Source of the DNA: Candidatus Saccharimonadota bacterium
GTDB lineage: Bacteria > Eremiobacterota > Xenobia > Xenobiales > Xenobiaceae
Direction: 5' to 3'
Assembly: GCA_004554425.1 (NCBI GenBank)
Contig: SFMI01000113.1
Coordinates: 1 to 5,560 of the forward strand
DNA length: 5,560 bases
The notes beneath the pieces were generated by a model. The model made no database searches and had not been told where the DNA came from. It saw nothing but the letters and a program-made list of their open reading frames with translations. The position numbers and the translations under genes were made by a program. Positions 1 to 4,191 of the stretch are shown here, piece by piece. Numbering within the stretch: position 1 is the first letter of the stretch; each line of letters starts with the position of its first letter.

Positions 1-1
1 C

Positions 2-748
2 ACGAAAATTTTGGCTACTATTATATATATTATTGCTATTTTCTTTGCTGATACACCATTGTCCTACGGCATTCTGTCGGCCTTTGCTGCTCTTGTTATC
101 TTGATTAGCAGGCTGCCTTGGCTGATGGTTTTAAAATCCCTAAAGCCTATTTGGATAATCGTAATTTTGACGATGCTGATTCATATGTTCACTGCACCGG
201 GCGAGCATATTATCTTTACCTGGAAGTTTTTGAGTGTAACGCAGGAAGGCTTGGACATGGGCCTAAAGATGGCAGTGCGCTTAGTGCTTTTGCTGCTCTT
301 TTCTTCGGTGCTGACGTTTACTACCTCACCCATCGTGCTCACCGATGGCATTGAGCATTTGCTGCGCCCCTTTAAGGCAGTGGGCGTACCAGCGCATGAG
401 CTGGCCATGATGATGACTATTGCCCTGCGCTTTATTCCTACCTTGTTAGAAGAAACGGACCGCATTATGAAGGCGCAAACAGCTCGTGGGGCTGATTTTG
501 CCAGCGGTAATATCTTGCAGCGCATGAAGAATATGCTGCCCCTTTTGGTGCCTTTGTTCATTAGTGCTTTTCGCCGTGCGGATGAGCTGGCTGTGGCCAT
601 GGAGGCGCGCTGCTATCGCGGTGGCGAGGGACGCACTCGCATGCATGAGCTGGCCTATGGTGGCAGCGATTATGCGGCCTTGGCTTTGGTATTGGCTTTG
701 GCTGTAGGTCTTTCGGTGCTGCGTTGGGGTAAGCTATGCGGACTATAA
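2..748 (+). CDS. ecfT: Energy-coupling factor transporter transmembrane subunit EcfT (5' end cut by window)
   Basis: EcfT is the membrane subunit that couples the two ATPases EcfA1/EcfA2 to interchangeable substrate-binding S proteins for vitamin and metal uptake. The frame is already open at base 2 and reads Thr-Lys-Ile-Leu-Ala, matching the usual 'DPRTK' start region of the family, so about 20 N-terminal residues lie outside the window. The TTG at 11 is therefore unlikely to be the real start. Counting from that TTG, hydrophobic segments lie near residues 3-13, 19-34, 46-60, 88-105 and 221-238. The cytoplasmic coupling region carries the two family Ala-Arg signatures: Ala158-Arg159-Gly160 (TARGAD) and Ala199-Arg200 (EARCYRGG), which contact the ATPases. 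The gene overlaps truA by 13 bp. In Bacillota ecfA1-ecfA2-ecfT normally precede truA, so the ATPase genes should lie just upstream. Confidence 0.93.
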   Translation, partial: TKILATIIYIIAIFFADTPLSYGILSAFAALVILISRLPWLMVLKSLKPIWIIVILTMLIHMFTAPGEHIIFTWKFLSVTQEGLDMGLKMAVRLVLLLLFSSVLTFTTSPIVLTDGIEHLLRPFKAVGVPAHELAMMMTIALRFIPTLLEETDRIMKAQTARGADFASGNILQRMKNMLPLLVPLFISAFRRADELAVAMEARCYRGGEGRTRMHELAYGGSDYAALALVLALAVGLSVLRWGKLCGL

Positions 749-1488
749 AGCTGGTTGTGGCCTATGATGGCAGTTGTTATCATGGCTTTCAAAAACAAAA
801 GGATTATGAAACAATCCAAAGTATATTAGAAGAAAAGCTTGCGATGCTGTGCGGCGAACGCGTGGTAATCGCCGGCAGCGGTCGTACGGATGCAGGCGTG
901 CACGCGTTGGCACAGACTGTGACCTTTACAACCAATGGCCGCATTCCTTGCCCTAATATCGTGCGTGCTTCGCGTAGCCTGTTGCCGCGGGATATCGTAG
1001 TACTAAGTGCTGAGGAAGTGCCTGAGGGCTTCCACGCCCGTTTTAGCGCCTGCTGGAAGGTATATCAGTACCGAGTGCTATGCGGAGCCTTTGCCAACCC
1101 TTTTCGCGTGCGCTATACGTGGCAGCTGCCTGATGAGTTGAACCTTGAGGCTATGAATAAGGCGGCCGCTTTGCTATTAGGCACGCATGATTTTAGTGCC
1201 TTTCGTAGCAGCGGCAGTGTGGATAGCCCACCTATTAAAACGATTTATGAAGCAGGCTGGCACACTGAAGGCAGTGAATTGGTATTTCGGATAGCTGGAG
1301 ATGGCTTTTTGTACCACATGGTGCGCAATATAGTGTGGTCCTTGGTGCAGGTGGGCTTGGGCAAACGCTCTGAGGCTGATTTTGGGGCGGAGCTGCGTGC
1401 TAAGCGCTGTGAATTCTTAAACGAGCCCGCGCCTGCCGAAGGACTTTATTTGCAAGAGGTGTGCTACAAGCCGTATCCTGAGCGGTAG
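736..1488 (+). CDS. truA: tRNA pseudouridine(38-40) synthase TruA
   Basis: TruA converts uridines 38, 39 and 40 in the anticodon arm of many tRNAs to pseudouridine and acts in the cytoplasm without a cofactor. The 250-residue length is normal for the family. The N-terminal strand (LVVAYDGSCYHGFQKQ, residues 6-21) and the catalytic motif GSGRTDAGVHA (47-57, nucleophile Asp52) are intact. The C-terminal half has the RNA-binding/active-site motif GDGFLYHMVRNI, and Leu-Val-Gln-Val-Gly-Leu-Gly-Lys close behind it. The ATG at 736 lies inside ecfT with a weak GGGG purine tract about 8 bases upstream, so translation is probably coupled to ecfT. A hairpin follows the stop. No key residue appears to be missing. 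Confidence 0.96.
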   Translation: MRTIKLVVAYDGSCYHGFQKQKDYETIQSILEEKLAMLCGERVVIAGSGRTDAGVHALAQTVTFTTNGRIPCPNIVRASRSLLPRDIVVLSAEEVPEGFHARFSACWKVYQYRVLCGAFANPFRVRYTWQLPDELNLEAMNKAAALLLGTHDFSAFRSSGSVDSPPIKTIYEAGWHTEGSELVFRIAGDGFLYHMVRNIVWSLVQVGLGKRSEADFGAELRAKRCEFLNEPAPAEGLYLQEVCYKPYPER

Positions 1489-1518
1489 AATAGTAAGCAC
1501 GTCCTAGTTTGCAAAACT

Positions 1519-1547
1519 AAGCTGTTTCTACCATGTAAACAGCTTTT
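1519..1547 (+). terminator. Hairpin after truA, weak intrinsic terminator
   Basis: The arms AAGCTGTTT (1519-1527) and AAACAGCTT (1537-1545) pair over 9 bp with a 9-base loop, followed by only a short T run. A small neighbouring hairpin (TAGTTT 1505-1510 with AAACTA 1514-1519) would compete with its base. Its place 30 bases after truA and before a new promoter fits partial termination of the ecf-truA operon. The AU-rich stem and short U tract suggest it leaks. Confidence 0.5.
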
Positions 1548-1583
1548 GACTGTAACTTTTTTACAATTTTTTTGCGAAAATAC

Positions 1584-1612
1584 TTGACTTAAATTGCCAA
1601 TTTCAGTATAAT
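1584..1612 (+). promoter_or_regulatory. Sigma-A-type promoter of rplM-rpsI
   Basis: TTGACT (1584-1589) and a perfect TATAAT (1607-1612) are 17 bp apart, the ideal spacing for the housekeeping sigma factor. A run of T and A bases upstream (about 1556-1581) may act as an UP element. Transcription should start near 1619, giving a leader of about 95 bases before rplM. Such strength suits a ribosomal-protein operon. Confidence 0.88.
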
Positions 1613-1620
1613 ATATCTAC

Positions 1621-1671
1621 GTGATTTTCCGCTTGATTTCACTAGCCCCGAAATACGGTGAGAAAATTCAC
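1621..1671 (+). promoter_or_regulatory. Structured rplM 5' leader, candidate L13 autoregulatory element
   Basis: The leader folds into one long stacked hairpin beginning about two bases from the predicted transcript start. GTGA (1621-1624) pairs with TCAC (1668-1671), TTTTC (1625-1629) with GAAAA (1662-1666), and an inner stem ATTTC (1636-1640) with GAAAT (1650-1654) closes the loop ACTAGCCCC. Position 1667 is bulged. Leaders bound by L13 are known upstream of rplM in low-GC Gram-positive bacteria, where they limit synthesis of the operon. I infer the same role from position and structure, without having matched the consensus. Confidence 0.5.
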
Positions 1672-1714
1672 AACGAACTGTATATTTGGAAACTATCTAG
1701 GAGGGACATAAGCG

Positions 1715-2152
1715 ATGAAATCTTTTATGGCTAATCCGTCCAACATCGAACGTAAATGGTTCGTTGTTGACGCAGCTGATAAAACTCTGGGCCGTCTGGC
1801 TGCAGAAGTAGCAAAAGTCCTGCGCGGTAAGCATAAACCTACCTTTACCCCGCATATGGACACTGGTGATCACGTAATCATTATCAATGCCGACAAGGTT
1901 GTTCTGACCGGCAAAAAACTGACCAAGAAAGTTTATTTCCATCATTCTGGTTATCTCGGCGGCGACAGCTATGTAAAAGCTGGCGACATGCTGAAGAATA
2001 ACCCTGTAAAAATGGTTGAGCTGGCAGTTAAGGGTATGATTCCCCATAACCGTCTGGGCGCAGACATTTACAGCAAGCTTCATGTATATGCTGGCAGCGA
2101 ACATCCGCATGCAGCTCAAAAACCTGAAGTTTTGGAAATCAACGTTAGATAA
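1715..2152 (+). CDS. rplM: 50S ribosomal protein L13
   Basis: L13 is an early-assembling large-subunit protein that binds 23S rRNA. The 145-residue length is typical. Family hallmarks are W-F-V-V-D-A near the N terminus, TLGRLAAEVAKVLRGK (residues about 24-39), the TGDHVIIINA segment, the KVYFHHSGYLGG block, the AVKGMIPHNRLG block and the C-terminal YAGSEHPHAAQKPE. The start at 1715 has an excellent AGGAGGG Shine-Dalgarno (1699-1705) nine bases upstream. It is first in the rplM-rpsI operon with its own promoter and structured leader, and the gap to rpsI is 20 bases. Some residues between the conserved blocks differ from the commonest form (GGDSYVKAGDMLKNNP where GGLKS-type sequence is usual), but nothing suggests damage. 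Confidence 0.98.
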   Translation: MKSFMANPSNIERKWFVVDAADKTLGRLAAEVAKVLRGKHKPTFTPHMDTGDHVIIINADKVVLTGKKLTKKVYFHHSGYLGGDSYVKAGDMLKNNPVKMVELAVKGMIPHNRLGADIYSKLHVYAGSEHPHAAQKPEVLEINVR

Positions 2153-2172
2153 CATCCGGGAGGGAACAATAA

Positions 2173-2565
2173 ATGGCAGTAGTTACTTATAACGCAACCG
2201 GTCGTCGTAAATCTTCCGTTGCCCGCGTTCGCCTGGTTCCGGGTGAAGGCAACATCGTAATCAACGATCGTGAATTAAATCAATACTTCGGTCTGAAGAC
2301 TTTGGAGCTGATTGTTAACCAACCGCTCGAAGTTACCGAAACCAAAGGCAAATATGACGTACTCGTTAACGTAGTTGGCGGCGGCATTTCCGGCCAAGCT
2401 GGTGCTATCCGTCACGGCATTGCTCGCGCTCTGCTGAAGGTTGACGCTGAATTCCGTCCTGTTCTGAAAAAAGCAGGCTTCTTGACTCGCGACCCGCGCG
2501 AAAAAGAACGTCGTAAATACGGCTTGAAGAAAGCTCGTAAAGCTAGCCAGTTCTCCAAACGTTAA
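2173..2565 (+). CDS. rpsI: 30S ribosomal protein S9
   Basis: S9 is a small-subunit head protein whose C-terminal tail reaches the P-site tRNA. The 130 residues are a full length for the family. Typical blocks are the N-terminal YNATGRRKSSVARVRLVPG, INDRELNQYFG, VVGGGISGQAGAIRHGIARALL, and the basic tail ending in Ser-Lys-Arg, the residues known to contact tRNA. Translation starts at ATG 2173 behind GGGAGGGA (2158-2165), so rpsI has its own strong ribosome binding site while sharing the rplM promoter. A terminator follows about 45 bases after the stop. Confidence 0.98.
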   Translation: MAVVTYNATGRRKSSVARVRLVPGEGNIVINDRELNQYFGLKTLELIVNQPLEVTETKGKYDVLVNVVGGGISGQAGAIRHGIARALLKVDAEFRPVLKKAGFLTRDPREKERRKYGLKKARKASQFSKR

Positions 2566-2610
2566 TTTTTGGATTCTGTCCAGCACTCAATCACAAATAT
2601 CGCACAATAT

Positions 2611-2640
2611 ACTCCGCATCGCAAGGTGCGGAGTTTTTGT
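2611..2640 (+). terminator. Intrinsic terminator of the rplM-rpsI operon
   Basis: ACTCCGCA (2611-2618) and TGCGGAGT (2627-2634) form a perfect 8-bp GC-rich stem with an 8-base loop. It is followed directly by a T-rich tail (2634-2640). This is a textbook Rho-independent terminator and marks the end of the core operon; everything downstream is accessory. Confidence 0.9.
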
Positions 2641-2661
2641 TATATGGTTTTAACCAGTTGA

Positions 2662-2697
2662 ACGCTGACGAGTTTCTGAGAAGAAACGAGGCAGCGT
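2662..2697 (+). repeat. Left-end hairpin of the IS with G-A-G-A tetraloop
   Basis: ACGCTG (2662-2667) pairs with CAGCGT (2692-2697) and GTTTCT (2672-2677) with AGAAAC (2682-2687), capped by GAGA (2678-2681), a GNRA-type tetraloop. The small inner bulge contains C2669 opposite G2690 and possible tandem G-A pairs (2670-2671 with 2688-2689). No T run follows, so it is not a simple terminator. It lies at the outer left edge of the IS200-type element and is probably part of it. Confidence 0.6.
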
Positions 2698-2709
2698 GAA
2701 ACAGAGAAC

Positions 2710-2726
2710 CACCCGCTATGCGGGTG
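2710..2726 (+). repeat. Left-end (LE) palindrome of the IS200-type element
   Basis: CACCCGC (2710-2716) and GCGGGTG (2720-2726) form a perfect 7-bp stem with loop TAT. Compact subterminal hairpins of this kind are what Y1 transposases bind in single-stranded left and right ends. The GC-rich stem stands out against AT-rich surroundings. Confidence 0.7.
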
Positions 2727-2746
2727 CGCATTGAATGTTATACAAA

Positions 2747-2811
2747 AACTCATCATTCCGTGTAGAATAGTAAGTGTTCAAGTCACTATGTCTAGAAAGG
2801 AATGATGAGTT
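2747..2811 (+). promoter_or_regulatory. Long hairpin sequestering the tnpA ribosome binding site
   Basis: AACTCATCATTCC (2747-2759) and GGAATGATGAGTT (2799-2811) are perfect 13-bp complements. Inside, TAGAATAGT (2763-2771) pairs with ACTATgTCTA (2785-2794, G2790 bulged). The right arm contains the GGA of the tnpA Shine-Dalgarno and ends two bases before the ATG at 2813. IS200 elements are known to repress translation of tnpA with such a 5' stem-loop, and the same role is inferred here. Confidence 0.75.
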
Positions 2812-2812
2812 A

Positions 2813-3273
2813 ATGCATGCAAAAGTAAATGGGTTGGCCCATACGAAATGGACCTGTAAATATCATATTGTGTTCACACCTAAGTATAGACGAAAAATCA
2901 TATATAATCAATATCGGGAAAGCCTCAAAGAGATATTGAAGAATTTATGTAAGTATAAGGGTATAGAAATCATAGAAGGGCACATGATGCCAGACCATGT
3001 ACATCTGTTACTTAGCATACCTCCAAAGTATTCAGTATCGCAAATTATGGGATACTTAAAGGGGAAATCTGCCCTAATGATGTTTGATAAACATGCAAAT
3101 CTTAAGTACAAGTTTGGCAATAGACATTTCTGGGCAGAAGGATATTATGTGTCCACAGTAGGACTCAATGAGGCTACAATAAAAAATATATTCAAGAACA
3201 AGAAAAGCACGATATTGCCTTGGATAAGTTGAGTGTAAAAGAGTACGAAGCCCCTTTTAAGGGTAGCAAGTAA
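2813..3273 (+). pseudogene. tnpA: IS200-type Y1 (HUH) transposase TnpA, split by a -1 frameshift
   Basis: TnpA cuts and rejoins single-stranded DNA ends through a 5'-phosphotyrosine link. From ATG 2813 the zero frame gives 139 residues with the family blocks WTCKYHIVFTPKYRRK (13-28), the metal-binding HUH triad His62-Val63-His64 in PDHVHLLL, LKGKSA (82-87) and RHFWAEGYYVSTVG (104-117). The zero frame then leaves the family at 3187 and stops at 3232. In the -1 frame the sequence continues Tyr-Ile-Gln-Glu-Gln-Glu-Lys-His-Asp and ends ...EYEAPFKGSK at 3271-3273, giving 153 residues, the normal length. That frame supplies the catalytic tyrosine (Tyr126). The slip site is A AAA AAT at 3181-3187, so this is either an inactivated gene or a programmed -1 frameshift. 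The GTG at 2774 is rejected as start because it lies inside the leader hairpin. Confidence 0.85.
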
Positions 3274-3300
3274 TACAAACACTCCGTTTGGGGCGGCAAA

Positions 3301-3379
3301 AGTGTCAAAGGCATTGTGGCTTGAACAAAGTGAAAGCCAGCGCCTTTAGACACTGGCCGGTGATAAGGGCTTATTGACC
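3301..3379 (+). repeat. Right-end (RE) structures of the IS200-type element
   Basis: Two folds compete. AGTGTCAAAGGC (3301-3312) pairs with GCCTTTaGACACT (3342-3354, A3348 bulged), enclosing a second stem TGGCTT (3317-3322) with AAGCCA (3334-3339). Alternatively GCCAGCG (3336-3342) pairs with CACTGGC (3351-3357) with one C-A mismatch around loop CCTTTAGA. A further small hairpin joins GGT..ATAA (3359-3366) to TTAT..ACC (3371-3379). Subterminal hairpins just after tnpA are expected at the transposase-bound right end. Which one is used cannot be told from sequence alone. Confidence 0.5.
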
Positions 3380-3402
3380 ACGCAGCGTACAATAATTGTA
3401 GG

Positions 3403-3453
3403 TTCAAAAACAGCGGCAATCTGGCTACCCGCCAATTTGTCGCTGTTTTTGAA
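3403..3453. terminator. Large symmetrical hairpin, possible bidirectional terminator
   Basis: TTCAAAAACAGCG (3403-3415) and CGCTGTTTTTGAA (3441-3453) are perfect 13-bp complements. The stem continues through a G-T pair and CAA/TTG (3417-3419 with 3437-3439), and TGGC/GCCA (3422-3425 with 3431-3434) closes the tip. The A run on one side and T run on the other give each strand a U-rich 3' arm, as in bidirectional terminators. No intact gene ends here now. It may end IS transcription, or be left from a lost neighbour. Confidence 0.55.
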
Positions 3454-3481
3454 TTCTTATCAGAAAAAACTTTGATTATGT

Positions 3482-3511
3482 TGTAACGCGAAGGATACTT
3501 TTCCTGTGTAT
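3482..3511 (+). promoter_or_regulatory. Possible ECF-type promoter of the decayed sigma gene
   Basis: TGTAAC (3482-3487) and GTGTAT (3506-3511) are separated by 18 bases and stand about 37 bases ahead of the sigma-factor remnant. A GTAAC-type -35 is typical of autoregulated ECF sigma genes, and the remnant encodes such a factor. The match is judged by eye and the -10 part is loose. It may no longer serve any gene. Confidence 0.35.
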
Positions 3512-3547
3512 TAGGATGAAAGGCCTTATCACAAGGGAAAGATACGC

Positions 3548-3699
3548 ATGGAAGATAAGCAGATTGAGACTTATTTTGGGCGCGCTCTGAAAAAGCAATA
3601 TCTGAAACAGTAAATAAATACGGCAAGTATTGTCACTATATCACTTATAACATTTTGCATAATAATGAGGATAGCGAGGAATGTGTCAACGATACATAG
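3548..3699 (+). pseudogene. Decayed N-terminal fragment of a sigma-70/ECF-like sigma factor
   Basis: ATG 3548 follows a good AAGGGA site (3533-3538) and reads MEDKQI. After a shift of one frame near 3566, the frame from 3568 reads Asp-Leu-Phe-Trp-Ala-Arg-Ser-Glu-Lys-Ala-Ile, then KYGKYCHYITYNILHN and EDSEECVNDT before TAG at 3697-3699. This is the region-2 start of sigma factors common in gut Bacillota, where the pattern 'KYG.YC..IA.NIL...EDAEECVNDTY..AWN' binds core polymerase and the -10 element. Everything after NDT (the AWN part, region 4) is missing. At least one indel and a stop make it non-functional. Recognition is from family pattern memory; the close spacing of RBS, ATG and both reading frames supports a real former gene. 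Confidence 0.7.
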
Positions 3700-3723
3700 C
3701 AAAAGAGCAGAAAAGCCTTATAA

Positions 3724-3894
3724 CCACTACAAATTCAACGCAGAAAGGAGTCCTACTTCCCGTATGCTAAATATGAGGATATTGAGCGACAGGTCGCACG
3801 TAGGATGGTGTGTCAGGCACATAAATCTCTTATAAGAAAAAACGCAGTGAGCGGGAACGATAATTTGAAAGAGCGTAGCAGAATCATTCATTAG
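3724..3894 (+). other. Unassigned open stretch, 56 codons, no clear start
   Basis: The frame between stops at 3721 and 3892 reads, in part, YFPYAKYEDIERQVARRMVC and then QAHKSLIRKN. It is charged and helical-looking, with no hydrophobic segment. An AAAGGAG-like tract (3744-3750) lies inside it, but no ATG, GTG or TTG stands at a sensible distance in this frame; the ATG at 3764 belongs to another frame with only 24 codons. I do not recognise the family. It looks more like a fragment of a lost gene than a living one, and may be chance. Confidence 0.2.
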
Positions 3895-3914
3895 CTTGGA
3901 CTATATAAAATCAC

Positions 3915-3943
3915 TTGCCAAAAATCATCAGCTATGCTATACT
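3915..3943 (+). promoter_or_regulatory. Sigma-A-type promoter of the ABC-F leader and gene
   Basis: TTGCCA (3915-3920) and TATACT (3938-3943) are exactly 17 bp apart, each one or two changes from consensus. Transcription should start near 3950. This leaves an unusually long leader of about 240 bases before the ABC-F start, containing a tiny ORF and several hairpins. Confidence 0.75.
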
Positions 3944-3981
3944 CAAATGAAAGTATAAAGAAAGGAAAAGGTACAGCCAGA

Positions 3982-3996
3982 ATGCGTATTCGCTAA
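3982..3996 (+). CDS. Four-codon leader ORF Met-Arg-Ile-Arg
   Basis: ATG CGT ATT CGC TAA follows a purine-rich Shine-Dalgarno (AAAGGAAAAGG, 3961-3971) by 10 bases and lies about 30 bases into the predicted transcript. The peptide contains Arg-X-Arg, the Arg/Lys-X-Arg/Lys pattern at which macrolide-bound ribosomes stall; the short MRLR segment of the ErmD leader is a studied example. Here a ribosome would stall on Ile3 with the Arg4 codon in the A site. Downstream are competing terminator and antiterminator hairpins before an ABC-F resistance-type gene. It is too short for statistical support. The evidence is placement, RBS and motif. Confidence 0.55.
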   Translation: MRIR

Positions 3997-4027
3997 GGAT
4001 TTCACACAAACAGGATTCTGAAATGCA

Positions 4028-4048
4028 GAAGGGGGTCTTAGACCCTTC
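4028..4048 (+). promoter_or_regulatory. Leader hairpin 1 of the ABC-F transcript
   Basis: GAAGGGGGTC (4028-4037) pairs with GACCCTTC (4041-4048) around loop TTA, with two Gs bulged out. No U run follows, so it is not a terminator by itself. It lies 30 bases after the leader ORF stop and may be a pause or spacer element of the attenuator. Confidence 0.5.
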
Positions 4049-4077
4049 GTTTGTGCTGGAACCGGGCGGATATTGCT

Positions 4078-4105
4078 GGGCCTTTCCTTTTTTGGGAAAA
4101 GGCTT
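4078..4105 (+). promoter_or_regulatory. Antiterminator hairpin in the ABC-F leader
   Basis: GCCTTT (4080-4085) pairs with AAAGGC (4098-4103), extended by CC/GG (4086-4087 with 4095-4096) and by two G-U pairs at the base. Its 3' arm uses bases 4095-4105, which are also the outer 5' arm of the terminator at 4097-4140. The two folds therefore exclude each other, the arrangement needed for attenuation control. Confidence 0.6.
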
Positions 4106-4141
4106 GGAAATGTGCGGCATCGTGTGTTTCCGGGCTTTTTT
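4097..4141 (+). terminator. Attenuator (intrinsic terminator) upstream of the ABC-F gene
   Basis: AAAAGGCTTGGAAA (4097-4110) pairs with TTTCCGGGCTTTT (from 4127 to 4140, counting G-U pairs), and the inner part TGTGCG/CGTGTG (4111-4116 with 4121-4126) closes on loop GCAT. Six T bases (4136-4141) end the structure. It is a stem of about 20 bp that would stop transcription 50 bases before the ABC-F start codon unless the antiterminator forms first. There is no gene upstream to terminate except the four-codon leader, which argues for regulated attenuation. Confidence 0.75.
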
Positions 4142-4154
4142 GCGTCCAAACCGC

Positions 4155-4184
4155 CCTCCGGCGCCTTCTGTAAGGCCAAGGAGG
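4155..4184 (+). promoter_or_regulatory. Hairpin masking the ABC-F Shine-Dalgarno site
   Basis: CCTCC (4155-4159) pairs with GGAGG (4180-4184), the Shine-Dalgarno of the ABC-F gene. An inner stem GCCTT (4163-4167) with AAGGC (4172-4176) and loop CTGT supports it, and G4161-C4177 adds a pair. In this fold the ribosome binding site is hidden. This adds a possible translational check below the transcriptional attenuator. Confidence 0.5.
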
Positions 4185-4191
4185 TATTTTT

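Larger units (their letters stand above)
2655..3390 (+). mobile_element. IS200-type insertion sequence (IS200/IS605 family, tnpA only)
   Basis: A single Y1-type transposase gene lies between subterminal hairpins, with no tnpB and no terminal inverted repeats. This is the layout of IS200 elements of about 700 bp. Left-end structure comprises a 36-base hairpin (2662-2697) and a 7-bp hairpin with triloop TAT (2710-2726). The right end has hairpins at 3301-3354 or 3336-3357 and at 3359-3379. Such elements move as single strands by peel-and-paste and leave no target duplication, so I cannot fix the exact ends. The limits given enclose the visible end structures only. The element sits just after the rpsI terminator, a harmless landing place. 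Confidence 0.75.

Noticed and set aside
181..600. Minus-strand frame opposite ecfT
   Set aside because: Composition mirrors the ecfT codons; no recognisable protein.
1697..2155. Long minus-strand frame opposite rplM
   Set aside because: It is a shadow of the conserved L13 gene, without promoter or RBS of its own.
2774..2812. GTG start that would add 13 residues to TnpA
   Set aside because: It lies within the leader hairpin, has no ribosome binding site, and the extra residues do not fit the family; ATG 2813 does.
2895..2930. Possible minus-strand promoter for an art200-like antisense RNA over tnpA
   Set aside because: TTGAGG and TATATA on the minus strand can be placed 16 bp apart, but both are poor matches in an AT-rich region.
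2655..3390. CRISPR array or omega-RNA/TnpB guide system
   Set aside because: There are no direct repeats with spacers and no tnpB; only tnpA and end hairpins are present.
3192..3626. 144-codon minus-strand frame across the IS right end and the sigma remnant
   Set aside because: It crosses the large hairpin and two unrelated segments, so it cannot be one gene; no start signals or family match.
3681..3770. 29-codon plus-strand ORF from ATG 3681
   Set aside because: It overlaps the sigma-factor remnant in another frame, resembles nothing known, and is short enough to be chance.
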